Assembly (NCBI GenBank): GCA_963825765.1
Contig: CAWGUU010000002.1
Span: 1 to 64,000 of the forward strand
Direction of reading: 5' to 3'
Source of the DNA: CAWGUU01 sp963825765
GTDB lineage: Bacteria > Actinomycetota > Acidimicrobiia > Acidimicrobiales > AC-14
Length of the DNA: 64,000 bases
The notes under the pieces were generated by a model. That model saw nothing but the letters and a program-made list of their open reading frames with translations. It was not told the origin of the DNA and did no database searches. The translations under genes and the position numbers were made by a program. This document shows positions 52,592-61,456 of the stretch, in pieces (the stretch's first letter is position 1; every line of letters starts with the position of its first letter).

Positions 52592-53521
52592 ATGAGCGGC
52601 ACCGGACGGCGCAGCACCAGGCGGCCAAGCCGGCGCCGACTGAGCATCCTGCTCGTGACATTGAGCCTGGCCATGGGCGCCGGCGTGCTCCACGGTATGG
52701 CGGCCGCCAGGCCGGGTGCCCTCCAGATTCACAAGGTCAGCCCCGCCAGCTTCGACCCGGCGCCCGACAAGCCGGTCTTCGTGCTGGTCCTCGGCTTCGA
52801 CGCCCGTCCCGGCGAGACGGTGTCCCGCTCCGACGCCATCCACCTGGTCGGTCTCAACCCCAGTGCGGGGCGGGCGACCATGCTGAACATCCCCCGCGAC
52901 ACCTACGTGCCTATTCCAGGGCACGGCTCCAGCCGGATCAACGACGCGTATGCCCTGGGCGGGCCCCGGCTGGCGGCGAGAACGGTCGGCGATCTGGTCG
53001 GGGTGGAGATCCCGTTCGTGATCGCCACCGGCTTCACCGGCCTGGCCGCCATGGTCGACGAGATGGGCGGCGTCACCGTCGACATCCCCGTGAAGATGGA
53101 GGACTCCGACTCGGACGCCTATTTCGACAAGGGGCCCCGGCAGCTCACCGGCAACGAGGCCCTTGCCTTCTCGCGCGACCGGCACAGCACCGGCGGCGGC
53201 GACTTCGACAGGACCCACCGCCAGGGCCAGCTGATCCTGGCCGGGCTGTCCAAGCTCCGGGGCGAAGATCCCTCGCCCACCCGCACCCTGAAATGGCTCG
53301 GTGTGCTGCTGCGCCACACCGTCCTCGACGGCGCGAGCATCCCCGACCTCTACCGACTGGGACGCATGGCCCTGGCCGTGGAGCCGGCCAACGTGGCCAG
53401 CGTCACGCTGGAGGGGGAGCCGGGTGTGGTCGGGGGGGCATCGGTGGTCTTCGCCGGCCCCGCCTCGGCGGCGCTGTTCGCCGACTTCCGCGACGACGGG
53501 CTGATCAGCCCCCGGAGCTGA
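52592..53521 (+). CDS. LytR-CpsA-Psr family glycopolymer ligase
   Basis: The ATG at 52592 (GTG 52583 is an alternative) gives about 309 aa. It has a basic N-terminus and one membrane anchor (LSILLVTLSLAMGAGVLHG). The LCP domain has VFVLVLGFDARPGE, RSDAIHLVGLNPSAG and MLNIPRDTYVPIPGHG with the catalytic Arg and Asp, then LTGNEALAFSRDRH. LCP enzymes attach teichoic-acid-like or arabinogalactan-like polymers to peptidoglycan outside the cell. Its end overlaps cbbX by 17 bases, convergent. Confidence 0.88.
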   Translation: MSGTGRRSTRRPSRRRLSILLVTLSLAMGAGVLHGMAAARPGALQIHKVSPASFDPAPDKPVFVLVLGFDARPGETVSRSDAIHLVGLNPSAGRATMLNIPRDTYVPIPGHGSSRINDAYALGGPRLAARTVGDLVGVEIPFVIATGFTGLAAMVDEMGGVTVDIPVKMEDSDSDAYFDKGPRQLTGNEALAFSRDRHSTGGGDFDRTHRQGQLILAGLSKLRGEDPSPTRTLKWLGVLLRHTVLDGASIPDLYRLGRMALAVEPANVASVTLEGEPGVVGGASVVFAGPASAALFADFRDDGLISPRS

Positions 53522-54557
53522 CCTTCTCGTCCGAGTCGGCACCGTCGGAGTCCGCACCGGCCCCGGCGGCGTCGGTGTCCTCCGCTGCGTCGGGGCCGTC
53601 GCCCTCGTCCTCGAACACCCGGCTCTTCAGGATGTCCTCGGCCTCGATCCGCATGAGGTCGGCCCTGCTCAGCTTGTGGCTCTTCTCGCCCACGATGCGG
53701 GTGGCCTGGCGCAGTCGGGCCCGCTCCAGGGCGTTGCGCACGCTGCGGCCGTTGGCGAAGCGGGGCTGCTTCATGCGCCGGTCGAGGTAGTCGCGGAAGG
53801 CAGCCTCGGCCTCCTCGGAGAACTCGTACTTCTGCTCGTCCAGCATCAGGCAGCCGATCTGCATGAGCTCGTCGAGGGTGTAGTCGGGGAAGTGGATGTG
53901 GTGGGCGATGCGGGAGCCCATGCCCGGGTTGGACGAGAAGAACTTGTCCATCTTGTCCTTGTAGCCGGCCAGGATGACCACCAGGTCGTCCCGGTTGTTC
54001 TCCATGATCTGGAGGAGGATCTCGATGGTCTCCTGCCCGTAGTCCCGCTCGTTCTCCGCCCGGTAGAGGTAGTAGGCCTCGTCGATGAAGAGCACCCCGC
54101 CCATGGCCCGCTTGAGGACCTCCTTGGTCTTTGGCGCGGTGTGGCCGATGTACTGGCCCACCAGGTCGTCGCGGGTGACGTTCACCAGGTGGCCCCGGGC
54201 CAGGTAGCCCATGTTCTTGAGCAGCTCGGCCATCCGCAGGGCGACGGTGGTCTTGCCCGTGCCCGGGCTGCCGGTGAAGGACATGTGGAGGGTGGGCCGG
54301 GTGGACTCGATGCCGAACTTCTGGCGCAGCCGGTCGACAACCAGCAGGTCGGCGATCTCCTTGATGCGCGTCTTCACCGGCACCAGACCGACCAGCTCCC
54401 GGTCGAGGCGCTCCAACACCTCGTCGCTGTTGCTCTTCTTGCGCTCCTCCTCGACGTCGACCAGGGCGTCGTCGTCGAGCTGGTTGGCCTTGATCTCCTC
54501 CCGCTCCTGCTCTTCCTTCTCCTCCTCGGAGACAGGGGCGTTGGCGGCGTTCGGCAT
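53505..54557 (-). CDS. cbbX: CbbX, AAA+ activase of red-type RubisCO
   Basis: The start at ATG 54557 follows GAGGA at six bases; ATG 54581 is an alternative. The 350-aa protein has an acidic N-terminal helix (SEEEKEEQEREEIKANQLDD) and the CbbX core: LDRELVGLVPVKTRIKEIAD, Walker A SFTGSPGTGKTTVALRM, the pore-loop region VTRDDLVGQYIGHTAPKTKE, Walker B GGVLFIDEAYYLY and FANGRSVRNALERARLRQ with the sensor Arg. It removes sugar-phosphate inhibitors from form IC/ID RubisCO using ATP. No cbbL or cbbS gene is in the window. An acidic tail of about 40 residues is extra. Confidence 0.88.
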   Translation of the reverse strand: MPNAANAPVSEEEKEEQEREEIKANQLDDDALVDVEEERKKSNSDEVLERLDRELVGLVPVKTRIKEIADLLVVDRLRQKFGIESTRPTLHMSFTGSPGTGKTTVALRMAELLKNMGYLARGHLVNVTRDDLVGQYIGHTAPKTKEVLKRAMGGVLFIDEAYYLYRAENERDYGQETIEILLQIMENNRDDLVVILAGYKDKMDKFFSSNPGMGSRIAHHIHFPDYTLDELMQIGCLMLDEQKYEFSEEAEAAFRDYLDRRMKQPRFANGRSVRNALERARLRQATRIVGEKSHKLSRADLMRIEAEDILKSRVFEDEGDGPDAAEDTDAAGAGADSDGADSDEKVSSGG

Positions 54558-54921
54558 GGCGAATCCTCGTGCGTTGCTCATCGTCCTTCGATCGTACCGG
54601 CCGCTCCGGGGTTCACGGCCATTCGTGATACCCGCCGGACTCATCGCGAGCCTCCTCGGGGAACCAGAGACGCGCATTCAGCCTCGCGCCCGGGCTCGGG
54701 TGAGCGCTCGAAGTACGAGCCTGTCAAGTATTCCCTTTGCACGATCCGACATCACCGGTGCGCACCCTGCCGCGCGCTTGCGCCAGAAACGCCAGGACCA
54801 GCTCATTGACTGGCCGTCCGTCCGCTGAAAAGAATGGCTCGCTTCGCTGCTAGCGCGAACAGATGATGCGATCTCGTCTCTGTTATCGGCCGAAATCGGT
54901 TAATCCGCTTCCTTCGCCGTA
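54558..54921. other. no supported gene
   Basis: The upstream region of cbbX up to the ATPase remnant shows no convincing frame. It should hold the cbbX promoter. Codon character is lost from about 54680 to 54920, and GC is a little lower. Confidence 0.4.
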
Positions 54922-55766
54922 GTGCGGCTGCTGGTCATCGGGACCTACCGCGACACCGAGTTGGCCGATCCCGATCCCGTCCTCGCCCTGGTGGGAGACC
55001 TCAGACGCCACCACGCCGTCGCTCGGGTCCGATTGGAAGGCTTGGACGACGGCGGCGTGGAGGCCTTCCTCAGGGCGGCAACAGGGATCGACCTCGACGA
55101 TCAGGGTCGAGCTCTGTCGGGGGCCATGCGGGCGGAGACCGGCGGCAACCCGTTCTTCCTGGGGAGGTCGTGCGGCACCTTCGAGAATCCGGTGGTCTCC
55201 TCGACGGCGATGGCCGCTGGGTGGGCTCGCGTGGCATGAACGAGACAGACATTCCGGAGGGGGTACAAGACATCGTCCGCACCCGGGTGTCGCGGCTGGC
55301 TGAAGGCACCAAGCGCATGCTGGTGCTTGCCGCCGTCGCGGGCGACGAGTTCGAGTTCGCCTCGGTCGGTGCGGCCGGGCGCTTCGAGGACGAGGATCTG
55401 CTGGCTGCGCTCGACGAGGCCCTTGCCGCTTCCCTCGTGGTCGAGTTGGCGTCGTCACCGCCTCGCCATCGCTTCGCCCATGCGATCGTCCGGGCCAGCC
55501 TGTACGAGCAGCTGTCCGGCCCGAGAAAGCTCCACCTTCACCGCGCCGTGGGCCAGGCCATCGAAGCAGTGCACGGCGCGCATTTCGACGAGCACCTTCC
55601 ACGGCTCGCCCATCACTTCGCCCACGTCGCCGCCGGCGGCCTCGACGTCGCTGTCCTCGAGGAGTTCCGTCGGGAGGCGTTCACCGAGGTCGCCGCGCTC
55701 CGGACGGCCGACGGGATCACGCTGCACCAGGCGGCGAGCTTCGTGGTCGCGCGGAAGCGGTCGTGA
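54922..55766 (+). pseudogene. remnant of a LuxR/adenylate-cyclase-type AAA ATPase
   Basis: The sequence starts abruptly inside an ATPase: RLLVIGTYRDTELADPDPVL, then ETGGNPFFLG. A one-base loss in a G run near 55161 moves to EVVRHLRESGGLLDGDGRWV, and on to VSRLAEGTKRMLVLAAVAGD and RHRFAHAIVRASLYEQLSGP. This is the middle of a MalT-like or guanylate-cyclase-associated AAA protein; the Walker A end and the C-terminal half are missing. The end (EEFRREAFTEVAALRTADGI) does not fit the family and may belong to another gene joined by deletion. Confidence 0.55.
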
Positions 55767-55819
55767 CCCGCATCGAGAATTCCGTAGGCACAGGGCCGGA
55801 ATCGGCGTAGACATGGTCC

Positions 55820-55996
55820 ATGGACACTCCGGCGGTCACTGTTCGGATCGATGAGACGGGTGCGCTCGTGGGCGTGGAGATCAAGGGTCACGCCCAGCCG
55901 ACCGAGTTGGTCGAGACGCAGAAGAGCGAGCCGATCGCGCACTTCGGGGACGATGAGTACAAGGCGGGCGTTCGTCCCTGGGCTGCCGGAGGCTGA
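55820..55996 (+). CDS. 58-aa hypothetical protein
   Basis: ATG 55820 opens MDTPAVTVRIDETGALVGVE and the protein ends DEYKAGVRPWAAGG. Codon use is host-like and there is a regular beta-hairpin pattern at the start (VTVRIDETGALVGVEIKG). No ribosome site is clear. It could be the remnant of a longer gene in this decayed area or a small real protein. Confidence 0.35.
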   Translation: MDTPAVTVRIDETGALVGVEIKGHAQPTELVETQKSEPIAHFGDDEYKAGVRPWAAGG

Positions 55997-56083
55997 TCCA
56001 AGGCCCGTTCGGAGGGGTCTGGCCCGCCGGTAGCATCGAAAACCTCCGGGCGCCGCTCGGCGAGCACGACGGCGGAGGTTGCT

Positions 56084-57371
56084 GTGCGGATCGCATTGTT
56101 GACGGTGGGAACCCGTGGTGACGCGCAGCCGATCGTGGCGCTCAGCGCCGAGCTGGCGCGGCGCGGACACCTGACAAGCCTCGGTGTCCCACCGAATCTC
56201 GTGGCCTTCGCCAAGCGCGCCCGGTTGGACGCGGTGCCGCTCGGCAACGACAGCCAGGCGTTCATGGAATCCACCGAGGGCCGGGAGTTGCTGGCGTCCG
56301 GCAATGTCAACGAGTTCATGGAGAGGCTCCGGGCCGTCGCCCACGATCAGGCGGCGCAGCGGAACGCCGAGATGCGGGATCTGTGCGAGGGAGCCGACGT
56401 CATCGTCTCGGGAGCGCTCACCGAGCACCAAGCTTTGTCCCTGGCGGAGCGGTCCGACATCCCGCTCGTGCTGATCCACATCTGCCCGATCAGGACCACC
56501 GGCGCGGTTGCCAACCCGCTGGTGACGACCAGCGAGCTGCCGGCATCCCAGAACCGTGAGACGCATGAGCTCTTCGATCGCATCTGGTGGAAGGGAGCGG
56601 AAGCCGACGTGAACGCCCAACGAGCCGAGCTCGGGCTGGCCCCCACCGATCGCCCGACGACGGCCCGAGTCAAGGAGCGCGGCGACGTCGAGATCCAGGC
56701 CTACAGCTCGTCGCTGGTCCCGGACCTCGGATGGGGTGACTCCCGACCGGTGGTCGGCTTCATCGACCTGTGCGCCGAGGACTACCGCAATCTCGGCGAA
56801 ACCGACGTCGACGCCGGGCTCGACGCATGGTTGAACGACGGCCCGCCACCGGCGTACTTCGGGTTCGCCGAGCATGCCGGTGACCAGGCCGGACGCCACG
56901 CTGGGGATGATCGCCAAGGTCACCGCCGGGCTCGGGATGCGTGCCCTGGTGAGCGCCGGCTGGAGCGGGATGGACGATGGCGGGAACGACGGCCGGGTTC
57001 GGGTCGTGCCGGCCGTGAACCACGACGCCGTCCTTCCCCGCTGCACCCTGGCGGTCCACCACGGAGGATCCGGCACGACGGCTGCGTCGCTGCGGGCCGG
57101 GCTGCCGACGATGGTGTGCTCCGTCTTCGCCGATCAGCCCTTCTGGGGCACCCAGGTCGAGCGCCTCGGCGTGGGCAGCCACGTACGGTTCGCGGCGCTC
57201 ACCGAGCAAACCCTGAGTGACGGGTTGGGCAAGGCATTGGAGCCGGCTGTCCGGCACCGGGCTCGAAGGCTCGCCGAATCCCTCCGGGCCGAGTCCGGCG
57301 CCACCATGCGAGCCGCCGACATCGTCGAATCTCGCCGAAACTCCGGCGTCAGGGAAACCAGTTTCATCTAG
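56084..57371 (+). CDS. MGT/UGT-type glycosyltransferase (GT1), one frameshift
   Basis: Two frames make one protein of about 430 aa. GTG 56084 starts the N-terminal domain (RIALLTVGTRGDAQPIVALS, ELARRGHLTSLGVPPNLVAF) and runs to GPPPAYFGF. A one-base insertion near 56864-56872 breaks the FGFGSMP motif; the second frame continues SMPVTRPDATLGMIAKVTAG, then VPAVNHDAVLPRCTLAVHHG, GSGTTAASLRAGLPTMV and FADQPFWGTQVERLGVG, the nucleotide-sugar site of GT1 enzymes that decorate small lipophilic molecules such as sterols or macrolides. The acceptor is unknown. Confidence 0.7.
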
Positions 57372-57402
57372 CATGGGACCAAGCGAGCGGCGGGAGACGG
57401 CG

Positions 57403-58161
57403 ATGACCGGCGGCAACGACGACCAACACAAGACCAGGATCGCGTCACGCATTCACATCGGGGCCCTGCTCCTCACCCTCGCGGTGCTTATGGGTGCCTG
57501 CACCAGGGATTCTGAGGGAACGGGAAGCGGTTCGGGCACCGATCGGATCTTCACCACGGCGGATCTGAAGCGCTTTGCGGCAAAATCGTCGGACCTGCCG
57601 AAGGGGTATTCCGTCGGTCAGCCCACGGCGCACCCTGAGGAGTGCCTGACCGACGACCCCGGGGACGCCGGGGAGGTGGCGTTCATGAACGACCTCGAGG
57701 CCATCGGTCTGCAAGGGTGCTCGAAGGTCGACGTCACGGTGAAGGTGGCATGTCCGGCCAATATCCACCCGAACGAGCTCGCCAACTGCCGAGCGGAGGT
57801 CGCCCGGGGCATCAGCAACACCATCGGTGGCTCGATGGCGTTCGTCTTCAGGGACGAGGATGGCGCGTCGAAGGCCCTACCCCTCCTGAAGGCGCATTTC
57901 CCGGCGCCCGGAGACCAAACCCCCCTCCAGAGCGTGCCTGCCTCGGGGCTGGGCGAGGAGGCGTCGGGATTCAAGCTGGCGTCGAACCTGGCGGGGCCGT
58001 CGGCGGACAACCTCTCCTACCAGTGGCGGGACGGCAACGTCGCGGCCACCTTCGGCGCAATTCTCACCGGTCTCGGCTCCAACCAGTCGGTGGACGGCGA
58101 GCTGGATCAGGACGCGGTCCTGACCGTCGCCCAGAAGATCCACCGTCGGGCGATCGGGTAG
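57403..58161 (+). CDS. lipoprotein, 252 aa
   Basis: ATG 57403 is preceded by GGGAGA. A lipoprotein signal (IGALLLTLAVLMGAC) with Cys leads to a mature domain with several cysteines: EECLTDDPGDAGE, GLQGCSKVDVTVKVACPANI and NELANCRAEVARG. It may form disulfides. The end, TVAQKIHRRAIG, is helical. It is followed 28 bases later by a second lipoprotein. No family is recognised. Confidence 0.6.
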   Translation: MTGGNDDQHKTRIASRIHIGALLLTLAVLMGACTRDSEGTGSGSGTDRIFTTADLKRFAAKSSDLPKGYSVGQPTAHPEECLTDDPGDAGEVAFMNDLEAIGLQGCSKVDVTVKVACPANIHPNELANCRAEVARGISNTIGGSMAFVFRDEDGASKALPLLKAHFPAPGDQTPLQSVPASGLGEEASGFKLASNLAGPSADNLSYQWRDGNVAATFGAILTGLGSNQSVDGELDQDAVLTVAQKIHRRAIG

Positions 58162-58189
58162 CCCTACCGCGGGCAGTGATGACCACGCC

Positions 58190-58873
58190 GTGAGGTCGAT
58201 CCGGGGGTTGGTCGTCATCGTGGCCGTGGCCTCGATGGCAGCCGGCTGCGGCGCCTCCCAGGAGGGGTCCTCTGCGCCTACCTCGACGGACTCGACGAGG
58301 CCGATCGACTCGGTGCCGGCGCCTCAGACCACCGACCCGGCCGCTCCCGGCACCACCGTCCCGGAGTCCGACCTCACCGCGTTCGTCGACGACGCATCGG
58401 GCTTCCGCATGATGTACCCGACGGCGTGGAGTCGTCGGGAATCGGTCGACTCGACCGTCGTGATCGACCGGTCTGACCAAGGTCTCGACCCCGTCTCCCT
58501 GCGGTTCACCGGCTTGCTCGATCTCTCGGCCGGGGATCACGGATCCGTCCGCGTCGAGTTCGACCGCACGGCCAAGCCGACGTACGAGGCGGAGCTCACG
58601 ATCGTCAAGCCGATCACCGACCTCGTGGTGTCCCAGGATCAGGCGCCCAGGGTGCTCCGGCAGCGTCAGATCACGGTCGACGGCATGCCCGGCAACTACT
58701 ACTTCTCCACGTTCACCGACGAGTCCGGACAGGAGGGCGCGTGCAGCCGCTACTTCCTCTTTCGGGGCGACCGGATGTACATCGTCACCCTCCGAGCGGT
58801 GCCTTCCGACGAGTTCGCCCCGCTCGCCGGGGTGTTCGACCAGATCGTCGACACGATCCGCACCACACGCTGA
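58190..58873 (+). CDS. lipoprotein, 227 aa
   Basis: GTG 58190 gives a lipoprotein signal (GLVVIVAVASMAAGCGAS) and a Ser/Thr/Pro linker. The folded part (DDASGFRMMYPTAWSRRESV, GMPGNYYFSTFTDESGQEG, MYIVTLRAVPSDEFAPLAGV) resembles PsbP/DUF-like ligand folds (Mog1/PsbP-like), in which a GF.M.YP.W motif is typical. It is likely an outer-face binding protein. It pairs with the preceding lipoprotein gene. Confidence 0.65.
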   Translation: MRSIRGLVVIVAVASMAAGCGASQEGSSAPTSTDSTRPIDSVPAPQTTDPAAPGTTVPESDLTAFVDDASGFRMMYPTAWSRRESVDSTVVIDRSDQGLDPVSLRFTGLLDLSAGDHGSVRVEFDRTAKPTYEAELTIVKPITDLVVSQDQAPRVLRQRQITVDGMPGNYYFSTFTDESGQEGACSRYFLFRGDRMYIVTLRAVPSDEFAPLAGVFDQIVDTIRTTR

Positions 58874-58990
58874 CCTGACCGCAGTGCGACGGCCCCTCCG
58901 GGCGTCCATCCGGACCCCTGCTGATACCGTTCGGGGTTTGGCGCTCAGGCGGGAGCGCGCGTTCGGCTGTATTCCCACGAAGGGCAATGC

Positions 58991-60661
58991 ATGAAGATCA
59001 AGATGGTGTCGCTCGAGGACGGGATCACGTCCTGCGGCTTCCGGAAGATGGCCGCCTACGCCGGCCGCCTGAACGCCGACACCGACGCCTTGTACGTCTC
59101 CACCAAGCGCTACCGCAGCGTGAAGACGAGCATCAAGGGCACCGTCGGGGGCAAGGGCGAGCTGGAAGACCACGAGATCGACGAGATCGCCCAGCAGCTC
59201 GCCGGCACCGACATCGTCGGGTTCTCGTCGATGACGGGGTACTCCGAGCTGACCAAGCGGATCATGACCCGGCTCCGCCAGGTCGACCCCAACGCCTTCA
59301 TCCTGTGGGGCGGGATCCACCCGATCATCCACCCCGAGGACGCCATCAAGGCCGACGTCGACGCCATCTGCACGGGCGAGGGCGAGTTCGCCTTCGAGGA
59401 GTTCCTCGGCCAGTTCAAGGACGGCAACGACTACACGAACGTCCAGAACATGTGGTTCCCGAAGCCCAACGGCGACGTGAAGCGCAACGGCTTCCTCCCG
59501 CTGATGACGGCCGCGGAGATGGAGACGCTCCCCTTCCCGCAGTACGGCAACAAGGACGAGCTGATCTACCGGTCGGGCCAGGGCTTCCAACCCATGACGC
59601 TGGCCGACTACCTGGCCAACGACGGCCTCGGCTACACCACGCTGTGGTCGATCGGCTGCCCGTTCCACTGCTCGTTCTGCGGGAACACCAAGTTCATCGC
59701 CAACGACCCCAAGTACAAGAAGATCCGCCACCCCAGCGCCCGCTACATCGTCAACGAGATCCTGGACCTGCGCACCCGGCTGCCCCACATCAGCCAGGTC
59801 AGCTTCCACGACGACAGCTTCATGGCCATCACCTACAAGGAGCTGGAGGAGTTCGCCGAGCTGTGGAAGGCCGAGCTCGACATCCCCTTCGCCGTCTACG
59901 GCGTGATCCCGAACTACGTGAAGCGGGAGAAGTTCGAGATCCTCACCTGGGCCGGCATGAACCGGGTGCGCATGGGCCTGCAGAGCGGCAGCGAGGCCAT
60001 CCTCGACTTCTACAAGCGGCCCACGCCGCCCGCCCGGATCCTGGAGGCCGGCGAGGTCATCGCCTCGTTCGCCCCGAAATACCACATCCCCGCCGCCTAC
60101 GACATCATCATGGACAACCCGATCGAGACCCGTCAGGACGTCCTCGACACCCTCGAGCTGCTCTACAAGATGAGGCGGCCCTACACGCTGTTCATCTACT
60201 CGCTCAAGGTGATCCCCAACACCGCGATGGACCTGTTGCTGAAGGAGCGGGGGATCGACCTGGAGATGATCTCCTCCAACTACGGGCTGATGCACCTGCC
60301 GCCCCGTGCCGCCAACCTCATCCTCTACGTGCTGGGCGTCTGCCGCCCGCCGCGGTGGCTGTTCGACAGGATGCTGAAGCGGGCCCAGGCCAGCACCACG
60401 CCGCAGCGGGAGTACCCCCGCCTGGCCATGGCCCTGCGCACCGTCTACATGGCCAAGCGGGTGCTCGACCACACCCGCCGCATGGACTTCTCGATCATCC
60501 CCGGCTGGACCGGATACGTGTTCTGGCGGCTGGGCATCGTCAACTTCTGGCGGAAGCACTTCCTCCCCCACCCGCCCCGGCCTGTGCGTCCCGACCCCAA
60601 GAAGCGCCTGCCCGGCCAGAAGACGATGATCCCCCTCGAGGACGCCACCCGCACCGGGTAG
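58991..60661 (+). CDS. B12-binding-type radical SAM protein
   Basis: This 556-aa enzyme starts at ATG 58991. The N-terminal half is a B12-binding Rossmann-like domain (IKMVSLEDGITSCGFRKMAA, DIVGFSSMTGYSELTKRIMT, ILWGGIHPIIHPEDAI, ICTGEGEFAFEEFL) without the DxHxxG cobalamin ligand. The radical SAM core has LWSIGCPFHCSFCGNTKF with the CxxxCxxC cluster site, then SQVSFHDDSFMAIT and RMGLQSGSEAILDFYKRP. A C-terminal extension of about 110 residues follows. Such enzymes methylate or rearrange unreactive carbons, often in lipid or hopanoid synthesis; the substrate is unknown. Confidence 0.82.
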   Translation: MKIKMVSLEDGITSCGFRKMAAYAGRLNADTDALYVSTKRYRSVKTSIKGTVGGKGELEDHEIDEIAQQLAGTDIVGFSSMTGYSELTKRIMTRLRQVDPNAFILWGGIHPIIHPEDAIKADVDAICTGEGEFAFEEFLGQFKDGNDYTNVQNMWFPKPNGDVKRNGFLPLMTAAEMETLPFPQYGNKDELIYRSGQGFQPMTLADYLANDGLGYTTLWSIGCPFHCSFCGNTKFIANDPKYKKIRHPSARYIVNEILDLRTRLPHISQVSFHDDSFMAITYKELEEFAELWKAELDIPFAVYGVIPNYVKREKFEILTWAGMNRVRMGLQSGSEAILDFYKRPTPPARILEAGEVIASFAPKYHIPAAYDIIMDNPIETRQDVLDTLELLYKMRRPYTLFIYSLKVIPNTAMDLLLKERGIDLEMISSNYGLMHLPPRAANLILYVLGVCRPPRWLFDRMLKRAQASTTPQREYPRLAMALRTVYMAKRVLDHTRRMDFSIIPGWTGYVFWRLGIVNFWRKHFLPHPPRPVRPDPKKRLPGQKTMIPLEDATRTG

Positions 60662-60677
60662 GGCCTGCGCTTTCGGT

Positions 60678-60833
60678 ATGCGTATTCTCGCCACGAGCGT
60701 GTCTCTCGTGGTCGTTCCGTTGGTCGGAGTGGGCGTTGTTCTTGCCCTCCCGGTCCTTTGGATGGCGCGGACGAAACGGATCAAGGGGATAGCTCTTCGG
60801 TGCTGGGGGTGGACCCTGTTGTCCGTGGTGTAG
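60678..60833 (+). CDS. 51-aa two-helix membrane miniprotein
   Basis: ATG 60678 opens MRILATSVSLVVVPLVGVGV, continues to a charged turn (MARTKRIKG) and a second short hydrophobic part (ALRCWGWTLLSVV). It lies 16 bases after the radical SAM stop. Translation is plausible by composition, but no strong ribosome site is seen. A minus-strand open frame covers the same bases; at most one is real. Confidence 0.35.
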   Translation: MRILATSVSLVVVPLVGVGVVLALPVLWMARTKRIKGIALRCWGWTLLSVV

Positions 60834-61252
60834 CTCGATCTCCGTGGCATCTTGGCCGCGGATTTGACTTCGACGCTGAGGCCCAGCCTTGCGGTGCGTG
60901 GACTGCCAGGAACCAGCTTTCCCAGAAGCATGACGCTTTGAGCTTCCGCCAAGCGCTGCCGCTCACCCTGTGCTTTGATTCTTGCTTGGTCGAGCACCTG
61001 TCGCGCCTCGTCAACCATGTTGGTGTCGATCAGCCGCTCGGCCTCCCGCAGGTCCACCGCGGCGGTCTGTGAAACACGCTCCCGGTTGCGCTCGTGCAAA
61101 AGAGCTGCGGACGTTACGACAAGTATCAATGCCAGAATCAGCATTCGCAACCAGAGGTCCACGTCCAGCGTCAACAGCTGAGCGACACCGGCAACCCAAC
61201 CAAGAGTGACCCCGGCGATGGTGAACCCTCGCCCGAAGCGATCACTCCTCAT
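60833..61252 (-). CDS. two-helix coiled-coil protein, 3' end unclear
   Basis: ATG 61252 opens MRSDRFGRGFTIAGVTLGWV. Two membrane helices (TIAGVTLGWVAGVAQLLTL and MLILALILVVTSAALLH) are followed by a charged helix (VDLREAERLIDTNMVDEARQ, VLDQARIKAQGERQRLAEAQ). This part looks like a real protein. No natural stop is reached: the frame stays open through the antisense of the radical SAM gene, so the stop was probably lost or shifted. The end given here is arbitrary. Confidence 0.4.
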
Positions 61253-61456
61253 TGGCACGAGATCAGCTTGGCATATACCCTCGTGGGCGTCTAGAGGTTT
61301 TGCATTGATTGACCGACCGCACACGGATCGACTTTTCCATCGTTGATCCAGTGTGATTCTTGCGGCATGAGCACGATCAGTGCCCGGATCTGCAGCCGAT
61401 TGCAACGCCGTCGTCGCGTGCGCTCAGGCTGACCGGCTGGCGCGACGCCGGGGCGG

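Noticed and set aside
58064..61405. 1113-codon open frame on the minus strand
   Set aside because: Most of it is antisense to the radical SAM gene and two lipoproteins. Only the first 140 residues after 61252 look protein-like.
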